The notes under the pieces were generated by a model that did no database searches, had not been told where the DNA came from, and worked only from the letters and a program-made list of their open reading frames with translations. A stretch of DNA of 15,912 bases from CAYJDR01 sp964368965 (GTDB lineage: Bacteria > Chrysiogenota > Deferribacteres > Deferribacterales > Mucispirillaceae), in contig CAYJDR010000047.1 of the NCBI GenBank assembly GCA_964368965.1, forward strand, positions 1 to 15,912, in the 5' to 3' direction. The translations under genes were made by a program, and so were the position numbers. Numbering within the stretch: the first letter of the stretch is position 1; each line of letters starts with the position of its first letter. Shown here piece after piece: positions 7,854 to 13,659 of this stretch.

Positions 7854-7869
7854 TGAGACAAATGTCTCA
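7854..7869. promoter_or_regulatory. Candidate upstream activating palindrome for the AcoR-like regulator
   Basis: TGAGACA (7854-7860) and TGTCTCA (7863-7869) form a perfect 7-bp inverted repeat with a two-base centre. The centre lies about 98 bases upstream of the predicted sigma-54 start and about 70 bases before the regulator's ATG. This is a usual distance for a dimeric Fis-type domain enhancer site, and would also allow autoregulation. It is the most compact perfect palindrome in the intergenic region. Confidence 0.6.
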
Positions 7870-7884
7870 TTTTTAATAATTTAC

Positions 7885-7912
7885 TTGTTTTCTTTCATTT
7901 TTCGTATATAAC
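7885..7912 (+). promoter_or_regulatory. Weak candidate sigma-A promoter for the regulator
   Basis: TTGTTT (7885-7890) and TATAAC (7907-7912) are 16 bases apart, and transcription would begin just before the ribosome site at 7922-7931. The -35 match is moderate and the region is AT-rich, so other starts are possible. Confidence 0.3.
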
Positions 7913-7933
7913 TATTTTATAGGGGGAGGAGAT

Positions 7934-9853
7934 ATGGATAAAATTAACTTGATGAAAGCGGAGCCAATTGTGTCTATAGTTTCTCGTGACAAATGGAATA
8001 ATGTTTTAAACATGAAAATCAGCTTTATAGAGGAAAGTATCGAACCGATAGTGTCAGATATATTGCCTTTAGAGGTTATTGAGTCGTGGAAAATAGCAAA
8101 AGAAAACAATGTCGACCGATTTAACTGGCCACCGCCAAACGTCTCTAGTTATGAACTTGATGAAATTATAAACGATAATCAACTGTTGATAGAGGTTGCA
8201 AAACCGTTCATTGCCGGCTATGGAGAGATATTAGATGACTATAATATGTTATTGTATGATAAAAATGGCATAATTTTAGATTATACATTGGTTAGAAAAG
8301 ATGAGCAAATATCTATAGGCGGTATCCGTAGTGAAAATGTCACAGGCACAACCGCACATAATTTAGCAGCAAGGCACAAGCGACCTGTCCAGATGATTGG
8401 GCCTGTAAATTATTGCAAAGCATTAGAAAACAACCTTACATCAGCAGCGCCTATACTAAGCGAACAAGGCGAATTGCTTGGCACGATAGTTTTATATCAA
8501 AGAGCGGCGTCAGAGCAATGGCGTTTAGGGCATAGCTTGGGCTGGATAACCTCTACTGCGGTTGCAATAGCAAGCCAACTACACTTAAGGCTTGGCGATG
8601 CAAAACTAAAAATGATGGACGAAACTTTTAAAGCAACATTTGACAATTCAAAAGAAGCGTTTATATCTATTGCAAATGATGGCAGTATTATTAATTGCAA
8701 CCAGTTGGCACTAAATATAATGGGTGAAGATGAAAACAGTATAAACGGGCGCGTGAAGAAAAATTTTTTTGAAATTATTGTTGATGACTTTTCAATCAAA
8801 AAAGCTATGAACGCAAAGTCTACAACCCAAAATATTGCAATAATTATAAAAAGCAAACCAAAAAAAGTATACAAAGCAGATATTGTTCCATTTAATGGTG
8901 GTGCAATGATAAAAATATTTACAACTAAAGTGAATAAAAATCATATATCATTTGACAACATTATACATAAAAGCAAGGTCATGTCAAACTTGATAAATAT
9001 GGCAAAGTTAGTTAATAAAAACCCTGTAAATATTTTATTACTTGGTGAATCAGGGACAGGTAAGGAACTGTTTGCTCAAGCACTCCATAATCACTGTAGC
9101 ACTGGCCCTTTTGTTGCAATAAACTGTGCCTCTATCCCTGCAAACCTTATTGAAAGCGAGTTATTTGGATACGAGAAAGGTGCGTTCACAGGCGCAGATA
9201 AAGAAGGACGCAAAGGTAAAATTGAACATGCAAATGGCGGTACACTGTTTTTAGATGAAATAGGTGACATGCCGTTAGAGCTACAACCCGTTTTTTTAAG
9301 AGTGTTGGAAGATAAGCAAGTTATACGCGTTGGTGGTCATAAAGCAATTCCTGTTGATTTTCGCATCATTTCTGCCACAAACCGCCACTTATATGGTGAC
9401 GTTCAGGAAAATAAATTTCGTAGTGATTTATATTTTAGGCTATCCGTTATAAACCTTGAAATACCAGCACTGAGGGAGCGAGAAAGCGATGTTATATACC
9501 TTGCAGAATACTTTATCAGTAAAGTGTGTGCAAGTTTTGGGCTTCCTTTATATTCACTTTCCGAAAGGGCAAAAATAGCAATATCAAGGTATAATTGGCC
9601 AGGTAATGTTAGGCAACTTGAAAATGCAATTACGTACGCTGTTAGTGTCGCTAGTAATAATATTATTGATGAAAACGATTTACCCAAAGATGTATTTAAT
9701 ATCACCGATAGCGAAGCCATTGCAACCCTGCGTGAAATTAAAGCAACAGAATTAGAACATATGAAAAAAGTTGTTGCAAGCTCCAGAAGTATGGAGGAAG
9801 CTGCCTATAAACTAGGTATGAGCCGCTCTACATTATATCGCAAATTAAAGTGA
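7934..9853 (+). CDS. AcoR-like sigma-54-dependent activator (GAF-PAS-AAA+-Fis)
   Basis: This is a 639-residue enhancer-binding protein. Residues 50-220 form an AcoR-type sensory region with GAF character, including the GTTAHNLA and TSAAPI segments seen in that family. Residues 228-335 look like a PAS domain. The AAA+ core shows Walker A GESGTGKE (371-378), the sigma-54 contact loop GAFTGA (416-421) and Walker B LFLDEIGD (438-445). The last about 22 residues are a Fis-type helix-turn-helix (EEAAYKLGMSRSTLYRKLK). The intact GAFTGA loop means it should activate sigma-54 polymerase directly, most likely at 7773-7789. There is no phosphoacceptor receiver domain, so the trigger is probably a small molecule bound by the GAF or PAS domain, perhaps the enzyme's substrate. 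The ribosome site is GGGGGAGGAG just before the ATG. It is divergent from the operon, with 274 bases between. Confidence 0.92.
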   Translation: MDKINLMKAEPIVSIVSRDKWNNVLNMKISFIEESIEPIVSDILPLEVIESWKIAKENNVDRFNWPPPNVSSYELDEIINDNQLLIEVAKPFIAGYGEILDDYNMLLYDKNGIILDYTLVRKDEQISIGGIRSENVTGTTAHNLAARHKRPVQMIGPVNYCKALENNLTSAAPILSEQGELLGTIVLYQRAASEQWRLGHSLGWITSTAVAIASQLHLRLGDAKLKMMDETFKATFDNSKEAFISIANDGSIINCNQLALNIMGEDENSINGRVKKNFFEIIVDDFSIKKAMNAKSTTQNIAIIIKSKPKKVYKADIVPFNGGAMIKIFTTKVNKNHISFDNIIHKSKVMSNLINMAKLVNKNPVNILLLGESGTGKELFAQALHNHCSTGPFVAINCASIPANLIESELFGYEKGAFTGADKEGRKGKIEHANGGTLFLDEIGDMPLELQPVFLRVLEDKQVIRVGGHKAIPVDFRIISATNRHLYGDVQENKFRSDLYFRLSVINLEIPALRERESDVIYLAEYFISKVCASFGLPLYSLSERAKIAISRYNWPGNVRQLENAITYAVSVASNNIIDENDLPKDVFNITDSEAIATLREIKATELEHMKKVVASSRSMEEAAYKLGMSRSTLYRKLK

Positions 9854-9904
9854 AATTATGCACTTAATTATACAAAAATATCCAGCATTTTTTTGGAGAT
9901 TATT

Positions 9905-10036
9905 GTGGATTTATTAAAAGGAGATATTAAATAAATATATACAAAATACCTTCTTGCCTCATTTGGTGGAGCAATTTTACCATCGGTTTATTCGCTTGTA
10001 GATATGATTTATGAAATGAATAGTAATCTTGAATAA
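9905..10036 (+). pseudogene. Possible broken small-protein gene
   Basis: A GTG at 9905 preceded by TTTGGAG opens a frame of nine codons that ends in TAA (9932-9934). The same frame then continues without a stop to 10034-10036. Alternatively, a strong AAAGGAGA site at 9917-9924 points to the codon ATA at 9935, as if an ATG had changed. From there the frame encodes about 33 residues with a hydrophobic start (YLLASFGGAILPSVYSLVDM), like a tiny membrane protein. It lies 51 bases after the regulator. No family is recognised. It may be a decayed gene, a short leader peptide, or chance. Confidence 0.3.
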
Positions 10037-10069
10037 ACGTAGTGCCATTGAGATTGTAAGCATCACCAC

Positions 10070-10098
10070 TTGATATTTATCTGTAACAGCAGTATAAT
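10070..10098 (+). promoter_or_regulatory. Sigma-A promoter of the small membrane protein gene
   Basis: TTGATA (10070-10075), 17 bases, then a perfect TATAAT (10093-10098). Transcription would start near 10105, about 10 bases before the GGAGGT ribosome site. Confidence 0.75.
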
Positions 10099-10114
10099 AA
10101 GTATATATTGTTTT

Positions 10115-10363
10115 ATGGAGGTAGTGACGAAAAAGTTTTACTTTACTATAATTGCTATTATTTTATCATTCTTAGGGGTAATTGTGCACGGAGCATATAC
10201 AGATCAGTTGACGGGCGTACACGCTATTGCATTTTTCGGCTGCTTTATATCACTTGCTGCTTTATATATATCTTGGCAAGTTGATCTAGAATTAGAAGAA
10301 GACAGCAAGAAATGCAGCAAAAAAGACCAAGAATATATCGAGAATATACTTAAAATAAGGTAA
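10115..10363 (+). CDS. Small two-helix membrane protein, unknown function
   Basis: From the ATG at 10115 this is 82 residues. There are two hydrophobic segments, about residues 10-27 (FTIIAIILSFLGVIV) and 32-50 (around HAIAFFGCFISLAALYI), then a charged tail rich in Lys and Glu. No family is recognised. The start is uncertain. ATG 10115 has no upstream ribosome site and lies about 10 bases from the predicted transcript start. GTG 10124 is only two bases after GGAGG. ACG 10127, at ideal spacing and followed by AAA AAG, looks like a former ATG. A consensus promoter directly upstream indicates that it is, or was, expressed alone. It lies between the regulator and an IS remnant, so it may be accessory. 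Confidence 0.55.
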   Translation: MEVVTKKFYFTIIAIILSFLGVIVHGAYTDQLTGVHAIAFFGCFISLAALYISWQVDLELEEDSKKCSKKDQEYIENILKIR

Positions 10364-10378
10364 AGTATATTTTTAACT

Positions 10379-10674
10379 GGGCCTATAAATATTTTTGTGT
10401 AAATTCTGTAATCTTCGTATTGCAGAGTTTATATTTAGTGACTATATATGAATTTCCTTATAGCCACTGTATTTTATTATACCATAAAATTTGATTTAGT
10501 AAATCAAATCCTACCAGCAAAGATAATTTGCAAGCTAGAATAAATAACACCCCAATTAGCGTAAACCATATTCCACTTTTTCGTTATCTTTTCTTGTGCC
10601 AAATACAGTGATTTAAACAAGCTCTCATCTGTTGGAAACACTGTCCTAATCTTAGTAAACTTCCTGAATACACT
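10379..10674 (-). mobile_element. Right-end remnant of an IS256-family insertion sequence
   Basis: A transposase 3' fragment (10504-10674) is followed on the minus strand by about 125 bases that end near 10379 in a stretch (TTACACAAAAATATTTATAG, minus strand) resembling IS256-family terminal repeats. The left part of the element is absent. The outer border is an estimate. Confidence 0.45.
10504..10674 (-). pseudogene. IS256-family transposase, C-terminal fragment
   Basis: The minus strand encodes 56 residues ending at a natural TGA (10504-10506). It contains RKFTKIRTVFPTDESLF, then LYLAQEKITKKW and NWGVIYSSLQIIFAGRI. This is the conserved C-terminus of IS256-type (MULE-like) transposases, around the last catalytic-domain helices. 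The frame is closed by a TAA (10675-10677) directly before the first recognisable residue, so about six sevenths of a normal 390-400 residue transposase is missing and the fragment is inactive. A 9-bp inverted repeat with a 3-base loop (10489-10509) overlaps the stop and may be the element's own terminator. It marks old transposition at the border between the regulator side and the mobile-element operon. Confidence 0.8.
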
Positions 10675-10756
10675 TTATTTTATACCAAAATGACATAGAG
10701 GTCAATAGCAAGTTATTGTAAATCTGACAACGTTTTCAATAGCAAAATATAATTCC

Positions 10757-10784
10757 TTGACAATCAATTTCATAATGCTATAAT
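10757..10784 (+). promoter_or_regulatory. Strong sigma-A promoter of the mobile-element operon
   Basis: A perfect TTGACA (10757-10762) and perfect TATAAT (10779-10784), 16 bases apart, with TG one base before the -10 box (extended -10). The predicted start is near 10791. No gene begins for about 350 bases, so it drives a long structured leader before the first operon gene at 11139. Two copies of CAATAGCAA (10703-10711, 10737-10745) lie just upstream. Confidence 0.85.
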
Positions 10785-10790
10785 CACATA

Positions 10791-11055
10791 TTATTAATAC
10801 CATTCTTGGTTATCTATGCTAAGCATAGACACGCATGTTTTTGATGCTGTATTAAATTCACTAAGTGTATTTTACTACATACAGAGGATGTCAAAAATAT
10901 CGACAAAGGAACCCACTGCCCTATGGCTAAGCTGTACAGAGGAACTCCCAGTGGTCACATCCAATGGACATACTTCACGTATGTTGCATTGAGAATACAC
11001 ATTGTTGTGTATTTCAAACAAACTTAATCATTAAACAAAAATTAATTTAATGCCA
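10791..11055 (+). ncRNA. Structured leader RNA (or separate small RNA), multi-hairpin
   Basis: There is no convincing gene between the promoter and 11139. The transcript would hold a 7-bp stem TCTATGC/GCATAGA with a 3-base loop (10813-10829). A nested structure follows, in which GGATGT (10886-10891) pairs with ACATCC (10957-10962) around CCACTG (10913-10918)/CAGTGG (10949-10954). Next are ACATAC/GTATGT (10968-10984) and an 8-bp stem AATACACA/TGTGTATT (10994-11013). No T tract follows, so the RNA probably reads into the operon. It does not match a riboswitch class I recognise. It could also be a DNA element such as a single-strand origin or transfer origin. Confidence 0.45.
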
Positions 11056-11108
11056 ACCCAACGGGGATAAAAGATATTCCCTACAGGGATAGCTTTGTCC
11101 TTATTGGA
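11056..11108 (+). repeat. Operon module copy 1 (three palindromic words)
   Basis: Words at 11056-11067 (ACCCAACGGGGA), 11078-11089 (TCCCTACAGGGA) and 11098-11108 (TCCTTATTGGA). This is the most diverged copy: words 1 and 2 pair only in their outer and inner parts. It is 30 bases before the first operon gene. Confidence 0.6.
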
Positions 11109-11138
11109 AAAATAAAACTAATCCAAAGGAGGATAACC

Positions 11139-11477
11139 ATGGCACTATTTATTTCAGAACAGAGAGCAAATCTATTTCAATCAAAGGTGATTACCGCAAA
11201 AAACGGTAACGAGTTCGTTGCGTGCGACGTTGTATTCTACAGCAAAAAAGCTGATAAAGACGGCAACTACACACAAGATGACACACCGTTCCGTGTTAAA
11301 GGTATATCCTTTTCAAAGACTGTTGTAGATTTTGTAAAAGACAACGAGTTAGAAAACCTTTACGTAGAACTAAATGGCAAACTAACTACAGAGCAGCGTG
11401 CAGATACAGAGGAGTATTTCTCTCAACTGCTTATAACCAAAATTGCAAACGTGGCACACACTAAGCAAGACAACTAA
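11139..11477 (+). CDS. Small protein of unknown function, possibly OB-fold/single-strand-binding-like
   Basis: This 112-residue soluble protein has alternating short beta-strand-like segments, for example NEFVACDVVFYSK, PFRVKGISF and NLYVELNGKL, with a charged C-terminus. The arrangement recalls compact OB-fold proteins, and first genes of replication modules on mobile elements often encode such proteins. No diagnostic motif is present, so this is a suggestion only. The ribosome site AAAGGAGG lies seven bases before the ATG and is near the ideal, so high expression is likely. First gene after the strong promoter at 10757 and module copy 1. Confidence 0.7.
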   Translation: MALFISEQRANLFQSKVITAKNGNEFVACDVVFYSKKADKDGNYTQDDTPFRVKGISFSKTVVDFVKDNELENLYVELNGKLTTEQRADTEEYFSQLLITKIANVAHTKQDN

Positions 11478-11495
11478 ACCACACTATTTTGATTT

Positions 11496-11546
11496 ACCCA
11501 CAGGGACACAGCTTATCCCTCGTGGGTTGTTGCTATCCTATGGGTA
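11496..11546 (+). repeat. Operon module copy 2
   Basis: Words at 11496-11506 (ACCCACAGGGA), 11516-11527 (TCCCTCGTGGGT) and 11534-11546 (TATCCTATGGGTA). Words 1 and 2 form an 11-bp stem with one bulged C. Word 1 has ACCCAC where other copies have ACCCTA, and word 2 carries the matching GTGGGT, which keeps the pairing. Confidence 0.7.
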
Positions 11547-11562
11547 ACCACAGGAGAAAACA

Positions 11563-11745
11563 ATGAAAGAAATCAGAATGAGCGACATCACAAGAGCATT
11601 ATATTCACTAGGTTACAAAATAAGGATTATCAATCCACCTAATAGCAAAGAAACTCTATGGCAAGTTAAGTCAGATGAGGGCTTTGTCTTTACTGGCAAC
11701 TACCACCAATTTATGACTTTTTGCCAAGATGAACTGGCAATATAA
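11563..11745 (+). CDS. Small protein of unknown function
   Basis: This 60-residue protein starts at an ATG seven bases after AGGAG. It has a basic N-terminal half (SDITRALYSLGYKIRI) and a second half rich in aromatic residues (WQVKSDEGFVFTGNYHQF). It has no signal peptide, membrane segment or cysteine pattern, and no family is recognised. It is preceded by module copy 2 and followed after two bases by the next gene, which looks translationally coupled. Confidence 0.65.
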   Translation: MKEIRMSDITRALYSLGYKIRIINPPNSKETLWQVKSDEGFVFTGNYHQFMTFCQDELAI

Positions 11746-11747
11746 CC

Positions 11748-11963
11748 ATGGATAATTTTAATGCACATGAACGTAACATCTGGCTACAAGCTATATCAAA
11801 AAATGCTTACTATGAGCGAGAATCTGCAAAACAAGAAAAAGCAGAAAACGCACTTTATCGTCAATCTTTGATTGATGACTTAGTAAGCATACATGGCTAC
11901 AAGCGAGATGAGATAAACAGTTATTCAACACGTAGGTTAGAAACTATGTGGGATAACGCTTAA
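11748..11963 (+). CDS. Small helical protein of unknown function
   Basis: This 71-residue, highly charged protein is predicted to be helical, with a Lys/Glu/Ala-rich middle (ESAKQEKAENALYRQ) that could form a short coiled coil. The C-terminal part (YKRDEINSYSTRRLETMW) resembles small helical adaptor domains, but no family is recognised. The ATG lies two bases after the preceding TAA and has no clear ribosome site, so it probably depends on termination-reinitiation from the upstream gene. Confidence 0.6.
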   Translation: MDNFNAHERNIWLQAISKNAYYERESAKQEKAENALYRQSLIDDLVSIHGYKRDEINSYSTRRLETMWDNA

Positions 11964-11974
11964 CAAAACCCATC

Positions 11975-12022
11975 ACCCTACAGGGAGCAATAATCCCTGT
12001 GGGGAGTTGTATCTCTGAGGGA
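11975..12022 (+). repeat. Operon module copy 3
   Basis: Words at 11975-11986 (ACCCTACAGGGA), 11994-12005 (TCCCTGTGGGGA) and 12012-12022 (TCTCTGAGGGA). Words 1 and 2 pair over 11 bp with one T-G wobble and a 7-base loop. Word 3 can form a small stem with a 3-base loop, 22 bases before the next ATG. Confidence 0.75.
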
Positions 12023-12044
12023 ATAAAACTTATAGGAGAATACA

Positions 12045-12503
12045 ATGGGATTAGATCAATTCGTTTTCAAGACGATGAAAGAGAAAGTAGGACAGTTCAG
12101 AAAACACGCAGATTTACAAGGCTATTTTGACGACATATGGCAAGACGAACTAGGGCATGATGAAAGCCTTAACAGTTGCTATGTTGAAATAAGCGTTGAA
12201 ATGTGTGAGGACATTATAAACAGAACTGAATACTGCATAGAATTTTTACGCAATGCAGAGTATTCTGTGAATTTTACAGAAATACCTGATGATGAACACG
12301 ACTACTACAAACGCTTGAGCAAAGTTACGCCAGAGTGTAGCGAAACGTATGATGATGAATTAGGCTTTAAAATCACACAAGGATTTTTCTTTGGCGAGTC
12401 TAGCCTTGCACATCATATAGAAGCGTTAAGTGTATTTAAAAACATATACGATGAAATTCAAGAAGATTCAGAGTGCGTTTTTCAATACTACTGCTGGTGG
12501 TAG
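12045..12503 (+). CDS. GLD-type phage/element protein, unknown function
   Basis: This 152-residue acidic protein begins MGLDQF, followed by a charged segment with FRKHADLQGYF. Later it has an EISVEMCEDIINRTE helix and a GFFFGESS segment, then a final helix. This order (an MGLD start, a FRK..N/D.. segment and a glycine-rich FFFGS-like motif near the end) recalls a group of hypothetical proteins found in phages and mobile elements of many bacteria. The biochemical role of that group is unknown to me. The ribosome site AGGAG is six bases before the ATG. It lies between module copies 3 and 4. Confidence 0.7.
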   Translation: MGLDQFVFKTMKEKVGQFRKHADLQGYFDDIWQDELGHDESLNSCYVEISVEMCEDIINRTEYCIEFLRNAEYSVNFTEIPDDEHDYYKRLSKVTPECSETYDDELGFKITQGFFFGESSLAHHIEALSVFKNIYDEIQEDSECVFQYYCWW

Positions 12504-12521
12504 AAAATTATAAAATTCATG

Positions 12522-12563
12522 CCCTATAGGGAGCTTATCCCTGTAGGGATACTCCCTTTGGCA
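12522..12563 (+). repeat. Operon module copy 4
   Basis: Words at 12522-12532 (CCCTATAGGGA), 12538-12548 (TCCCTGTAGGG) and 12553-12563 (TCCCTTTGGCA). Words 1 and 2 pair over 11 bp with one wobble and a 5-base loop. Word 3 is weak. The next ATG is 14 bases downstream, so the ribosome site overlaps the end of the module. Confidence 0.7.
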
Positions 12564-12576
12564 AAAAGGAGAAAAC

Positions 12577-12885
12577 ATGAGTAAAATAGACGTCATTTAT
12601 TTTGAAGTAGGCAAAGAGCCTGTTTTGCATGAAGTTGAAAACACTTTAGAAGCAATGCAAGGGCTAGTTGGTGGGCATATCGAGTGCATAACACTTGAAG
12701 ATTATATCATTGTATGTAATGAAAATGGCTTGTGGCAGGGATTGACTATCAACAAGATTTACGATGAACTCAATATCGCACTTAGAGGGAACTTCTTTTT
12801 AGTTTCAGCTAATGACGAGGGCGAGTTCACTTCAATAACAAATGCAGAAAACATAATACCAGACTTACATTTTAAGTTTGTATAA
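12577..12885 (+). CDS. DUF3846-like protein
   Basis: This 102-residue protein matches the DUF3846 pattern: an N-terminal strand ending in a GKEP segment, then LEAMQGLVGGHIECI, the CNENG turn near residues 48-52, and a final RGNFFLV / GEFTSI part. DUF3846 proteins are small, about 100 residues, and are typical of plasmids, integrative elements and phages of Bacillota, where they sit among replication or maintenance genes. Their function is not established. Length and motifs agree with a complete protein. AAGGAG lies seven bases before the ATG, directly after module copy 4. Confidence 0.8.
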   Translation: MSKIDVIYFEVGKEPVLHEVENTLEAMQGLVGGHIECITLEDYIIVCNENGLWQGLTINKIYDELNIALRGNFFLVSANDEGEFTSITNAENIIPDLHFKFV

Positions 12886-12898
12886 ACAACATAATTTC

Positions 12899-12948
12899 AC
12901 CCTACAGGGACAAAATCCTTGTAGGGATTTTTTGTATCCGCTGTAGGA
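12899..12948 (+). repeat. Operon module copy 5, with terminator-like T run
   Basis: Words at 12899-12910 (ACCCTACAGGGA), 12916-12926 (TCCTTGTAGGG) and 12937-12948 (TCC..GGA arms). Words 1 and 2 pair over 11 bp with one wobble and a CAAAA loop. Unlike the other copies, the stem is followed by ATTTTTTG (12927-12934), which would make an intrinsic terminator or attenuator. Confidence 0.72.
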
Positions 12949-12962
12949 ATAGAGGTGCAAAA

Positions 12963-13184
12963 ATGAAAATACAATTCGATTTTAAAGAATGGCTTACTAA
13001 GCGTTTGCTTACGTTGAAATATGGTTACTACTTAGAGGAGTTCTGTGCTGAATGCAGTGAACTCAACTATATCGGTAGCGAACCAGCACCATGTACATCA
13101 TGTGGCGAAAGGGTACTACCTTGTAGCCTATGTGATTGGGACAATGTGTCATGCGATGAATGCAAATACGAGGAGGCAAAATGA
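12963..13184 (+). CDS. Eight-cysteine zinc-binding miniprotein
   Basis: This 73-residue protein has four CxxC pairs: C28/C31, C44/C47, C54/C57 and C64/C67. Such an array fits two zinc-ribbon or rubredoxin-like zinc sites. The first 25 residues are amphipathic and basic (FKEWLTKRLLTLKYGYY). Function is unknown. Small zinc proteins of mobile elements may bind nucleic acid or act as adaptors, but nothing here decides it. The ribosome site is GAGGTG. The stop overlaps the start of the next gene by four bases (ATGA), so the two are coupled. Confidence 0.72.
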   Translation: MKIQFDFKEWLTKRLLTLKYGYYLEEFCAECSELNYIGSEPAPCTSCGERVLPCSLCDWDNVSCDECKYEEAK

Positions 13185-13579
13185 ATGTTTGTGCATTTTT
13201 ACATGGGCAGTATGCACATGGCGATGAACATAGCTTATGTTTGAACGATAAAAAGCTAATCATCATATCGCAAAACGACTGTGTAGAGCTTGATGTTAAA
13301 GTCAGGACTGTAATAATACCATACGAGGAGAACATTCCGCCATGTTTTCAATTGATTTATACGGGCAATTCATGGCTGTATTTGATTGATGAAACAGGTG
13401 TTGCATGTTCCATAGAAACGAAACTAGACGATATACAAATTTATCGCAACAGCAACAGTTTGCTAGTGAAAATCAACGACAAAGATGTGTTCATTGGTCG
13501 TGATGAAAAAGTCAACAACGCTCACATGTTTGTTGATAGCATAGCAATTGCGAAGTGTATATTTCGTCCAGAATTATAA
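13181..13579 (+). CDS. Protein of unknown function, beta-rich
   Basis: This is a 132-residue protein. The open frame begins at 13160, but the start is most likely ATG 13181, because AGGAGG lies four bases before it and it forms an ATGA overlap with the zinc-protein stop. The chain is rich in predicted beta strands (LIIISQNDCVELDV, TVIIPY, SWLYLIDETGVACSI, SLLVKINDKDVFIG) and has no membrane segment. No family is recognised. Its coupling to the zinc miniprotein suggests that the two act together. It is followed by module copy 6. Confidence 0.68.
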   Translation: MNVCAFLHGQYAHGDEHSLCLNDKKLIIISQNDCVELDVKVRTVIIPYEENIPPCFQLIYTGNSWLYLIDETGVACSIETKLDDIQIYRNSNSLLVKINDKDVFIGRDEKVNNAHMFVDSIAIAKCIFRPEL

Positions 13580-13595
13580 CAATACAATAACTCAT

Positions 13596-13639
13596 ACCCT
13601 ACAGGGATAATTTCCCTGTGGGGTTATTCTCTGTGGGTG
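13596..13639 (+). repeat. Operon module copy 6
   Basis: Words at 13596-13607 (ACCCTACAGGGA), 13613-13624 (TCCCTGTGGGGT) and 13628-13639 (TCTCTGTGGGTG). Words 1 and 2 give the best stem of the set, 12 bp with one T-G wobble and a 5-base loop. It is 20 bases before the methyltransferase ATG. Confidence 0.75.
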
Positions 13640-13659
13640 TTGAACTTACGGAGAATAAT

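Noticed and set aside
10038..10050. Second sigma-54 promoter (GTGCCATTGA also occurs at 7784)
   Set aside because: At the correct spacing the -12 element lacks the GC pair, so only the -24 half is present.
10465..10610. A MITE bounded by the 10-bp inverted repeats CACTGTATTT and AAATACAGTG
   Set aside because: The right arm lies inside the transposase fragment's coding sequence and there is no target-site duplication, so chance or IS-internal sequence is more likely.
11056..13639. CRISPR array
   Set aside because: The repeats are short palindromes placed in gene spacers with whole genes between them, not regular repeats with equal spacers, and no cas gene is seen.
13618..13659. N-terminal extension of the methyltransferase from GTG 13618
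   Set aside because: It lies inside module copy 6 and has no ribosome site. The ATG at 13660 has a proper one and gives the family's usual N-terminus.
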